Below, in pieces: positions 55,485-64,000 of a stretch of 64,000 nucleotides of DNA. Where the stretch lies: positions 31,742,126-31,806,125 of the forward strand of contig OY821747.1 of the NCBI GenBank assembly GCA_963682055.1. Reading direction: 5' to 3'. Origin of the DNA: Primula veris. Its lineage: Eukaryota; Streptophyta; Magnoliopsida; Ericales; Primulaceae. The notes beneath the pieces are model-generated. The model saw only the letters and a program-made list of their open reading frames with translations. It had not been told where the DNA came from and did no database searches. Each line of letters starts with the position of its first letter. Position 1 is the first letter of the stretch. A program made the translations under genes and the position numbers.

Positions 55485-55790
55485 ATTTTTAATTAATATT
55501 TAAGTTTAGGATAATCTCAAATAGGGTTCTATAATATTATATTTGAGTTTTTATTTTGTTGAATCGTTAAATAAAATATATTAAAATTATTAAAATTTTA
55601 AATATTTTTAATTAATATTTAAGTTTAGGGTAGTCTCAAATAGAGTTCTATAATATTATATTTGAGTTTTTATTTTGTTGAATCGTCAAATAAAATATAT
55701 TAAAATCATTAAAATTTTAAATATTTTTAATTAATATTTAAGTTTAGGGTAGTTTCAACTAAAGTTCCATGAATATTATATTTGGGGTTT
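55485..55790. repeat. 119-bp tandem repeat, about 2.6 copies
   Basis: AATTAATATTTAAGTTTAGG at 55491, 55610 and 55729, with the shared interior TTCTATAATATTATATTTGAG and TTTTGTTGAATCGT. It abuts the left end of the Mutator-like element. A diverged relative is near 6915. Confidence 0.85.
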
Positions 55791-55977
55791 TATTTTTGTT
55801 TTGGTTGAGTGTCAAAAGAATTCTAAAAATTACATAAAAAGACTGTCTGATAATCAGTCTGGTTCTATAGTATTACTGATATTTCTTACCTTTTCATCTT
55901 TACACCTGTTAAGTACTTTACTTTTTCCATCAAAGTTACCAAATTCACTTAAAAAAATTGAAGAAAGAAAAATATTA

Positions 55978-56091
55978 GAGATAATTAATGTTAAGTGTAT
56001 CCAACTTTGAACTCATTTCGATTTATTATACTCAACTATCAACTTTTTGATTTAGTATACTGAACTAAATAAATTATTTTGATTTAGTATA
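55978..56091 (+). repeat. MULE left terminal inverted repeat
   Basis: GAGATAATTAATGTTAAGTG inward to GATTTAGTATA; pairs with 62809-62922. Confidence 0.85.
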
Positions 56092-56307
56092 TTTCTATTA
56101 AATTTAATCAGAGAAACCTTGTAAAATGTGGAAATGACCAATATAACCAAAAAATTCCCTCCAAAAATGACTAAAAAATTTTCCTCCAAAAATGACTAAA
56201 AAATTTCCCTTCAAAAGTGACCAAAATTTTCCCCTTAGTCTGCCTACTTATTTCTATTTCCACACACACAGCTCACACATGCTTATCTATCTCTCTTACA
56301 CACCAAC

Positions 56308-56327
56308 ACACACACACACACACAGAG
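56308..56327. repeat. CA microsatellite
   Basis: Run of CACACACACA directly before the GRF pseudogene start. Confidence 0.8.
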
Positions 56328-56332
56328 ACACC

Positions 56333-56921
56333 ATGCTCTGTTTATGCAAAGAACCAGGTCTTTTAACAAAATCTTGAACGGATATTAATCCAGGAAGAAG
56401 GTACTATACTTACAGAATCAAATGCTGCAATTTTTTTCATTGGTATGACCCACCAATGTGTGCTTGAGCAGTTAACATAATTCCTGGTTTACTGAAATAA
56501 AAAAACACACTGAAGGAGAAAATTTTGGTATTGGCTAATGAGAAAAACACATTGGAGGAGGAAATTTTGGTCTTGGATAATGAGAAAAACACAATGGAGG
56601 AGAAATTGCAGTCTTGGCTAATGAAAAAAACACACTGGAGAAAAATAATACGGTCTTGGCTAATGAGAAAAATACAATGGATGAAAAAAATATAGTCTTG
56701 ACTAATGAGAAAAACACATTGGAGGAAAAAAATGCAGTTTTGACTAATGAGAAAAAGCAGCTTGAAATGATGATTCATTGAAGTTGAAGAAATTAGGGCT
56801 GAAAGAAAATAATGGGGTTTGTAAGAATTTTTTTTGGGTGTTTTTGGCTATTTTAGCTTTATTTCTAGTGATTATGGTGCTCTGTTTGGATGATGAAAAA
56901 GAAAAAAAACAGTTGTATTAG
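56333..56921 (+). pseudogene. GRF zinc-finger, coiled-coil, membrane-anchor gene (broken), MULE cargo
   Basis: The frame from ATG 56333 reads MLCLCKEPGLLTKS, stop, TDINPGRRYYTYRIKCCNFF, HWYDPPMC, which matches the plant GRF zinc finger (C-x-C, S-W-T, NPGRR, C-x-FF-x-W-x-DPP). A stop replaces the usual Trp, and another interrupts after DPPMCA. It continues as a coiled coil of about 33-nt repeats with the peptide LANEKNTLEEE. It ends in a hydrophobic helix WVFLAILALFLVIMVL followed by CLDDEKEKKQLY and a stop at 56921. The three-part layout (GRF, coiled coil, C-terminal membrane helix) is familiar from plant GRF-domain proteins. Several TGA stops are single C-to-T or G-to-A changes. The open minus-strand frames here are shadows of the coiled-coil repeat. 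Confidence 0.82.
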
Positions 56922-57159
56922 AGCTTATTTAATGTATGGTTGTGATGTATGAGCTTGAATTTGAATGAGAAATGTAATGAATTATGTAATATAGAATGAA
57001 ATGAAATGTGTTTTTTCATGTTGTTTCTATTTGTGTGTGTTCATGTGTTTGTACTGTAATTTCATAGCAATTTATTCTGATAAAAGTAAACAAATTCTGA
57101 TTACATTTACTTACCTGCCATTCCGAGATCTTTTCTTATTGAAATTTGACAATTCTGAT

Positions 57160-57410
57160 CACACCTAATAGGACCTGCAAATTGTTTAGCACTCAATAGG
57201 ACCTGCAAATTGTTTAACACTTGCAAATTGTTTAGCATCCCCATAAAACTTGTAAATTGTTTAGCACCCAATAAGATCTGCAAACTGATCACAAATTTGA
57301 TCACAAAATGAAATTTAGCACCTGCAAATTGTTTAGCACCCAATCGAACCTGCAAATTGATCACAAATTTGATCATAAAATGAAATTTAGCACCTGCAAT
57401 TTTGTGACCT
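57160..57410. repeat. Short tandem repeats CCTGCAAATTGTTTAGCACC
   Basis: About eight imperfect copies of GACCTGCAAATTGTTTAGCA, interleaved with two copies of GATCACAAATTTGATCA. They lie between the two MULE genes. Confidence 0.7.
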
Positions 57411-58514
57411 GTTTTTTCTAATAAACTAGCCATAAACTGACATCAAAGTGACCTGAAATTTAATAAACACTTAAATTAACAAGAAATTCCATAATAGCAA
57501 AGTGATAACAAGTTCAAAATACCAAAATTACACATAAACTTCCACATCAGCACGTTTACAACTGGTCCAAAACACAAATCATTTAAAGTAACACAACTTG
57601 TCCAAAACACCAAACATTTAAACTAACATCGACTTCAAGAGCTCACACATGCTCACAAAATAAAAAAGTTCAACAAGTTACACATGCTCGCACATGTCCA
57701 AAATACCAAACATTTAAACTAACATAAATTTGAAAAGATAACCTTACAAAATGATAAGTTGATACTCATTTGGACCCACTCTTTTGCCTTGCAATTCTTT
57801 CATGTTCAAGTGCCACTTTGAAGGCTGCTGGTGAAGCATAACGCTTTCCATTTTTGTAGATTTGGCCTTTAAGCAAGTCTTTGGGCCTTTTTTTTTTTTC
57901 TGGTTTATTCATTATATCAGCATGTATGGTGCCATCATTTGGTCATTCATCTGATAAATCGACAAAACTCACCTCATTTGACTGTTTGTTTGGTGAGAAC
58001 ATGATTCTTGTGCTCCTCCTGACCTGTACATATTAAAACATGATAGTTAAACAAATATTATCAAAAGTAGTGCACTAAAAATCTAAGATAAATAATAGCA
58101 TGTTCACTAAAATACTATACTTACAGGGAGTTTTTTCTTAATTTGTGGATCTGGTTGGACTCTTTCCGGTGTAGTTTGAAGTTGCTCATTTACCAAAACA
58201 TTTCCACTAGCTTGTGTCACACCACTTGCTTGTGTGCTAAAACTATTATCATCCTCATCATTTTGACTATCAAAAACCTCAATATTCTGATCATCACCCC
58301 ACAACCTCTCCCTCTCTTCTCTCTCACACATCATCTCAAAAACATCAAACTCTTCTAGTTGTTCTCTAGCATCAACTCCACTCACATTAGCCTCCACCAA
58401 ATGTTCTAAACCATCAATAACTCCTTGTAAACCTTCACTAGCTCCCTCCACTTGAACAGAATCCACCCCATCATTAGCTTCATTTGCAGAATCACTATCA
58501 TCACTTTCATCAAC

Positions 58515-58519
58515 AAGTT
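58515..58519. repeat. Target site duplication of solo LTR 2 (left)
   Basis: AAGTT, repeated at 59732-59736. Confidence 0.9.
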
Positions 58520-59731
58520 TGTTGGCCTGGTGCGGCTAAACCTTAGAGGGGGGGGGGGGGGGGGGTGAATAAGGTTTTTGCGCTTTTTGCCTAATAAAAA
58601 CTTAATGGCAACTAATAACCCAACTTATGCAATTCTAAGCTTAAACGTTTTAACAAGAGTTAATGAATTACTAGAATTACCAAACGCAAGCAAGAAAATA
58701 AGCAATAATAAATATTTGCGGAAAGTAAAAGCTAGGGAAAGAAAATGACACCAAGATTTATAGAGGTTCGGCAAACGGCCTACATCCTCTCTTCGGTACT
58801 ACCGAGTATTTCACTAAAAATCTTCTTTCGGATATTACAATCCTATCGAGCTAATCAACCGATTAAGCTCCCCCTCACTTTATGAGTGTCCCGAATGAAA
58901 AGACCTAGAGCTTTTAAGTTTCACTTGCTTACAAAGCCTCTACCCGATCACTCGCTCACAAATGAGTTTATAAATCACTCGTTACAATTTTTGTTACAAT
59001 AATGTAACTACACTTACTATTTTATTGATTCTAAATAAGATAATTGGTGAGTCTTTGATGTTGGTTGAGCTTGAATCGCTTTCTCCTTAATTTCCCTCTT
59101 TTTCGAATATATACACCAAAATGGTGATATTTAGGGTTTTGAATGAGAGAGGTTGAAGGATGATCGATTGGTATTAATGTGTGTGTTTGGGAGAGGGATT
59201 TGGCTCTTTTTATGGACCAAAAGGTCTGTCTAGTGTTTTCTGACCGTTGGAAGTGGTTGAGTGTTTTAACCATTGGTTTTAAGCAACTTCCCAAAATAAG
59301 CTGAAAAGTTGTTTTCGAAATCTGCAGAAAACGATCGGTCGTTTTCTACAGTCGATCGGTCGTTTTCAGAAAACGATCGGTCCTTTTCTGAGAAACGATC
59401 GGTCGTTTTTCAGACGTCATCTCTGGAAGAATTTGGACAAAAAACGATCGGTCGTTTTTGTCCAGACGATCGGTCGTGTTCTTCTGGCAGTTTCTCGGAC
59501 TTCTCATAGTTCTTCAAAAGCTTGTAGCTTCTTCGTTTTATCTCCGATTTTGGTTCCGCTTGAACCGTTGGCTTCGTTATCGAATGCTCTATCACTTTAA
59601 AGTCCTGAAATATACATTTTCTCTTTTTGGATAAGACAAGCATTATATCATTGAAATAGTAAAACCGTAAAATCATTAAAAACATAATCAAAATTATAAT
59701 CAAAATTAATTATTGAACTCTAAGTTCAACA
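58520..59731 (-). mobile_element. Solo LTR 2 inside the MULE
   Basis: 1212 bp, TGTTGGCCTGGTGCGG to AAGTTCAACA, with TSD AAGTT. Same family as 43830-45083: it shares the poly-G block before TGAATAA, TTTATAGAGGTTCGGC, ATGAAAAGACCTAGAGC and the GATCGGTCG cluster. It splits the 3' part of the transposase pseudogene. Its own open frames are spurious. Confidence 0.92.
59331..59475 (-). repeat. GATCGGTCG repeat cluster in solo LTR 2
   Basis: Six units of AACGATCGGTC(G/C)TTTT with the same alternating spacers as solo LTR 1, confirming that the cluster belongs to the family. Confidence 0.85.
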
Positions 59732-62700
59732 AAGTTCATGTGGGGATACAACATTTTTTTGTAGATTTATTTTTTGGCCTTTTGTTAGCTTTTTCAGGTC
59801 TGCCACATGTTTTTTTGTTGTGTCCTTTTTTACATATGCTACACTTGATAATTGTGCCCACTCTTGATATTTTTGTTGGATTTTTTGGTTCCCCAGGCCC
59901 CTTTCTCCTAGCTTTCTTAGGCCTACCAGCCATTACAACAACATCTGGTGGTAATAACTTAGTTTTTCCACTTTTACTCCACATATCCTTGCCATTAATT
60001 GGCATTAACATGTTAGAATAAGTCTTTTTGTACACGTTCTTACTATAACACAAGTGCACATAATTTTCTAAGTTGTAGCCCATATAATTTATACATGCAA
60101 TTGCATGTGAGCAGAAGATACCACTTAATTGCCAATTCCTACAACCACACCATCTATGATGGAGATCTGATGCATATGTTCTAAAAGTACCTGCCACCTC
60201 AAATCCAGATTTACCATTAAATGAAATAATATACCCATGTGATATTTTTTCCCTTTTCTCAAGTTTTTCAGCTATTATTGGGCACAATGTTGATATGGTT
60301 TGGAGTCTTTCTATGGCTATTTTTCTTTTCATTACAAATTCCATCAGGTATAATCTAAGATCCTCAAGCATTTCTAAAATAGGTTTACACCTTGCTTCTT
60401 TTATAGCACCATTAAAACTTTCACATAAATTATTTAATAGCAAGCCACACTTAGAATGAGTACAGAAGTGTGATTTGCTCCATTGTTCACCTGGTTTGGA
60501 GGCTAACCATTCATAAGCAGTTGGATCAAGTGCCTTCATATCCTCAAGAGTAGCATTAAAGTGTGGTTTTATTGTGGCACCAGCTGCCTTCCAAAGTAGA
60601 TTCTTCAAAGCAATACCTTTGTGCAATAATTTGAAATTATTGTAGAGATGTCAGACACAGAATCTGTGTTGACCACCAGGTAGGATTTTATCAATTGCTT
60701 TGATTAAACCCTAAATTTATTACAAGAAAAATACATTATAACATGTAATAAGGTAGATAAATAGTGCAAATAAAAAAAATATATATCATGAAAAATATTA
60801 CCTTCTGTTTGTCTGAAATAAATGTGTAATCCTCAGCCGTTTCTATGTTTAAATCCTTCACCAAAAGCTTGATGAACCATTTCCAGGTTTTGTAATTCTC
60901 ATTACCAACAATTGCGTATGCAAAGGGATAAATGCAGTTATTGGCATCAATAGCCACTGATGTGAGCAAAACCCCTCTATGAGGACCACTCAAATGAGTG
61001 CCATCTATACCAATAAAAGGCCTACAACCCTCTACAAACCCTCTTTTAAGAGCACCCCAGCAAATATAAATACTCCTAAACATATCTTCACCATTTTTCC
61101 TAGCCCCCTTTTTCACCTTCATCTGAATTGTTGACCCAACATTGGTTTTTCTTAACTCGGTACAGTAGTCCCAAAGTAGCTCATATTGTGCCCCTGTTGT
61201 ACCTTGAAGTGTGGTTTTAGCAATTCTAAGGGAACTATAAGCTTTTGACAATGAAACATGAGCCTCAAGTGCCTTTTCTACATGTATTCTAAAGTTTTTT
61301 TACTGGCCATTTACGGTTGATTCTTATCATTTCTAAAAAAAATTTAGCAATGTATCTAGGCTTAACACTAGCAATTTTATAGGCTCTGGTACATGTGTGG
61401 TTATCAACATATGTTTTGATTTGTACAGTCAATTCATTTGGCAATTTACCACAATACATTGACCATTGACACACAACCCCTTGCTCATTAGAGTTTGAAC
61501 AATATAAATACATTTTTTCCTTAGCTTGTACTTTGTATTTAATGCTCTTACCTTGCTGAATAAAATACTCTCTAATAGCATCTTTAAATTCATGTGTAGT
61601 AGCAAACTTCATACCTAATTTTAGTTGTACATTGTCTAAGTCAGATTTTGCAAACACAAGGAATATCACTTTATAATTTTCTTCATCTGTATCTGAACCA
61701 ATATGCTCAGTAAACTCCTCATCAGAATCAATTATACCTTTCTTAAGAACAGCAATTTCACCAATATTCTGAACAAAATGCTCATAACTTGGCATTGAGG
61801 CACATCTAGGTTGTCTCAGATCATATTTCTCCCCTACATCAACTATAACATCAGCTATTTTTCCCATTTCTTCCCCATCACTATCAAAATAATCAGAAAA
61901 CTCCTCACTTTCACCCATGTCAACCTCTTCTTCATCGGACCAAGACTCATCATCAGAACTACTACTTTCTCCATTATCATTCTCATCATGATAATAACCC
62001 TCACAATATATTTGAACAACCCTATTAGCATCTATAAATTGTCTTATTGCTTTGGCATCATTATCGTACTGAATTTTAGTAATATCAGTGTCAAATTTTA
62101 CACCTACCCTTTTAAAATACAAATACCTGATATCCATCTAACCAAAATTAGCTGTCATTCCTACTATAGAGAGGTAATTAAGTTCATCAACTTCACAATT
62201 ATCAACATAAACTATCAACTCATCACCATAACCTACATGATTTCCTCACTTTTTTTCCCATTCAAAAAAAAAACCCCATGATGATATTCAATAGAAAACT
62301 GAGAACTGTTCATGTCTGCAATAAAAATATTGCGAGTAAATTAATTTTGTCAAATATTACAGATTTTTAAGTACATGTTTTTAATTTTAAGTACACATTT
62401 TTAATTTCAAACTTAAATTAAAAATCATTAATTGAAAATCCTAACATAAACCCTAACATGTAAATTTATAATTTAGATAAGAAGAAAAGACGACTTACCA
62501 TAAGTTGGAGCGCTATCATTGTCACCCCTAACTCTCTATTTAGGTATGGCATTAGGCACCATTGGAACCCTAATTTAGATGTGATTGCACTCAATACAAC
62601 TTTACTTTAGCTGTGATTGCACTCAATAATATTTTAATTTGGAAATTATAAACCCTATATATTTATGTATGTAATAATATGTGCTCTAATGGAAAGAAAA

Positions 62701-62808
62701 GTCTATATCTTGCTAAGTTGGTGAAAAGACTATTTTACCCTTCACACCGTCAATTAACAGGCACGTGAGGTCACGTGCAGAGCTTCTCTCTGTTAAAATA
62801 AACGAAAT

Positions 62809-62922
62809 TATACTAAATCAAAATAATTTATTTAGTCCAGTATACTAAATCAAAAGGTTGATAGTTGAGTGTAGTAAATCGAAATGAGGTGCAAGTTGAA
62901 TACACTTAACATTAATTATCTC
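62809..62922 (-). repeat. MULE right terminal inverted repeat
   Basis: TATACTAAATC inward end to CATTAATTATCTC at the outer end; reverse complement of 55978-56091. Confidence 0.85.
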
Positions 62923-63760
62923 TTAGGATTAATATACGATGATGTACTATAAGTTGTATAGCGAGACCGTAGATGTAAAAACCTTAGAACTGAATACTAA
63001 AATACTAGGTCTACATCATGCAAGATTACTGTAAGTATTTCGTGATTATGACCAAATACCTGAATCCATTATGAAAAAGCGGATGAATATGAGCGGAAAG
63101 CAATCTGATCTTGGGGATAAGAGAAACTGTATTAAGATTTGATTGCGATGTAAATCGGCATTTACCCAATTAGTCTATATCAATATCAGTATTTTAAAAA
63201 GCTCGCAATGTTGTGGGATATAGTGGTTTTTTAAAGAAAAACGCAGTGTTAAAACGCTATTTGGTTGTTAAAACGAAAAAATCGTGTTATTGGGTCTAAA
63301 AGCGCAAAAAATACGATATTTTGGACCGAAATCCTAACCACCAAGTATTTAGAAAACAAACAAAAAACCAGTATTTCACTACATCGTTTTGGTTTGAGAT
63401 ATATTTTTGTTTTGTAAACACTAAAATTAGTGCTCTAACAGTATTAGACAAACAAACGGATATTTTCACTTACTCTCTATTTCTAATCCACCGCCACCCA
63501 ACCCCGATGTTCACCGCCTCCGAATGGAGGTCAATCATGGATGAGTCAGTCATTTCACTTATTAATTAAGATAAGCTAATTGAGGCATAGATTCAAGTCT
63601 AAACATTTGCTAGTTATTGATTATTTTTAGGAAAAATTAACAAAACATATTACTTTTGTAACTAAATTACAAAAAACATACCCCAAACTTTTTAGTTACA
63701 AAAACATACTTTGATGACGTCATATTATTTATAACACATCACTCATTTACAAAAATTCAG
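62923..63760. other. Intergenic DNA with a GTTTTAAAA-(AGCG)-type repeat
   Basis: At 63190-63325 CAGTATTTTAAAAAGCTCGC is followed by AAAACGCAGTGTTAAAACGC and AAAGCGCAAAAAATACG, related to 54100. No gene recognised. Confidence 0.4.
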
Positions 63761-63763
63761 GAG

Positions 63764-63775
63764 TATATAAGGGGT
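63764..63775 (+). promoter_or_regulatory. TATA box of the right-edge gene
   Basis: GAGTATATAAGG about 95 bp before the ATG at 63861, with a CT-rich leader between, as is common in plant promoters. Confidence 0.6.
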
Positions 63776-63860
63776 GATCCATTCTATTTTTTGTCATTAT
63801 ACAGTTCACTTTCTCTCTCTTCTATTTATTATCCCCCACACACTCTCTCTCTGCTCAACA

Positions 63861-64000
63861 ATGGCGACCTCAAAACCCCCACTCTCTCTCTCCTCCCCCA
63901 CTCTCCTCTCTCCCGTTCTCCCTCGCCCCCTCTTTCTCTCCTTCCTCCTCAAACCCCGACCTGTTTCTCTCTCTCTCTCCCTCTCCTCTCGCCCCTCCCC
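63861..64000 (+). CDS. Start of a probable plastid-targeted protein (cut by window end)
   Basis: An ATG in the context CAACAATGGCG is followed by an open frame to the last base. It begins MATSKPPLSLSSPTLLSP and is rich in Ser, Leu, Pro and Arg with no acidic residues, typical of a chloroplast transit peptide. The mature part lies outside the window, so the product cannot be named. CT-rich DNA can open frames by chance, but the TATA box, the CAACAATGGC start context and the composition agree. Confidence 0.55.
   Translation, partial: MATSKPPLSLSSPTLLSPVLPRPLFLSFLLKPRPVSLSLSLSSRPS

Larger units (their letters stand above)
51436..55977. other. AT-rich repeat-filled intergenic DNA
   Basis: No gene recognised. 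It contains poly-T/A runs (51537-51555, 54490-54510), two GCG-word repeats (52521, 54100) and the 119-bp tandem repeat at its right end. Confidence 0.5.
57766..62313 (-). pseudogene. MuDR-type MULE transposase, broken
   Basis: Starts at ATG 62313 (FSIEYHHG). After a frame change comes YVDNCEVDELNYLSIVG, then a TAG stop before MDIRYLYF. An acidic linker and the MuDR domain follow (GMKFATTHEFKDAIREYF to INRKWPV). The frame shifts at an A7 run near 61297, then the MULE transposase core: RPFIGIDGTHLSGPHRG and YPFAYAIVGNENYKTWKWF (61250-60802). An intron at 60801-60711 (GTAATA...TTTAG) leads to an exon 60710-59736 with SESFN-type ..NLCESFNGAIKEAR, a SWIM finger (CGCRNWQLSGIFCSHAIAC) and a CCHC-like CSICKKGHNKKTC. 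A TGA near 60641 interrupts it. Beyond the inserted solo LTR, C-terminal sequence with an intron (58125/58023) and an in-frame TGA runs to 57766 (ARQKSGSK). The transposase would cut and paste the element in the nucleus, but this copy cannot make a full protein. Confidence 0.88.
55978..62922. mobile_element. Mutator-like element (MULE) with two converging genes
   Basis: Terminal inverted repeats of about 114 bp at 55978-56091 and 62809-62922, starting GAGATAATTAATG. The first nine bases equal the terminus of maize Mu elements (from memory). Inside are a MuDR-type transposase pseudogene (minus) and a GRF zinc-finger pseudogene (plus), arranged tail to tail. The flanking 9 bp (AAAATATTA and TTAGGATTA) agree at only 5 positions, so the target duplication has decayed or is wrong. 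A 1.2-kb solo LTR is inserted at 58520. Confidence 0.85.

Noticed and set aside
56437..56778. Minus-strand frame of repeated FFSLSKTKI-like units
   Set aside because: Antisense of the coiled-coil repeats of the GRF pseudogene on the plus strand.
1..64000. tRNA, rRNA and snoRNA genes
   Set aside because: No T-loop, cloverleaf or rRNA-like block was recognised by eye; a covariance-model scan was not possible.

Overview
The window is eudicot nuclear DNA: AT-rich, intron-bearing genes with GT-AG junctions, and dense nested transposons (Copia LTR elements, solo LTRs, a Mutator-like element, a LINE and MITEs). I cannot name the species.

Four complete host genes are visible. They are a small mitochondrial LYR/FMC1-like assembly factor (1595-2409, +), the splicing regulator SR45a (19313-25099, +), a plastid ankyrin protein of the AKRP type (27478-35827, +), and a GH3 acyl-amido synthetase (37472-41661, -). 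A fifth gene, probably encoding a plastid-targeted product, begins at 63861 and runs off the right edge. The host genes are unrelated in function and show no operon-like logic.

Layout. 1-4300: FMC1-like gene between two inverted copies of one MITE family. 4300-7720: nothing recognised. 7723-17588: an old solo LTR split by a complete young Copia element in the opposite orientation (copy A, 8239-16775, TSD AATAA). 17590-19310: a 295-bp hairpin MITE and a CCGAAA-rich tract. 19313-25099: SR45a with a repeat-rich intron 2. 27478-35827: AKRP, whose exon 1 end is duplicated in tandem and whose 5.3-kb intron 1 holds an antisense truncated LINE. 37472-41661: GH3, with repeats in intron 1. 42089-51430: an older, decayed second copy of the same Copia family (copy B, TSD ATAAC), itself carrying a solo LTR of another family (43830-45083). 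It lies about 430 bp upstream of the GH3 start codon. 51436-55977: AT-rich repeats. 55978-62922: a Mutator-like element with about 114-bp terminal inverted repeats. It carries a broken MuDR-type transposase on the minus strand and, converging with it, a broken GRF zinc-finger/coiled-coil/membrane-anchor gene. A second copy of the same solo LTR family (58520-59731) interrupts it.

Most notable observations. (1) A series of related LTRs shows a G-rich tandem array growing from about two units to about 35, just upstream of the LTR promoter. (2) The Mutator-like element carries a GRF zinc-finger gene. (3) The 3' end of AKRP exon 1 exists in four tandem, frame-preserving copies. (4) The GH3 enzyme has methionine in place of a conserved nucleotide-binding lysine. 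All statements come from reading the sequence; no database search was run.
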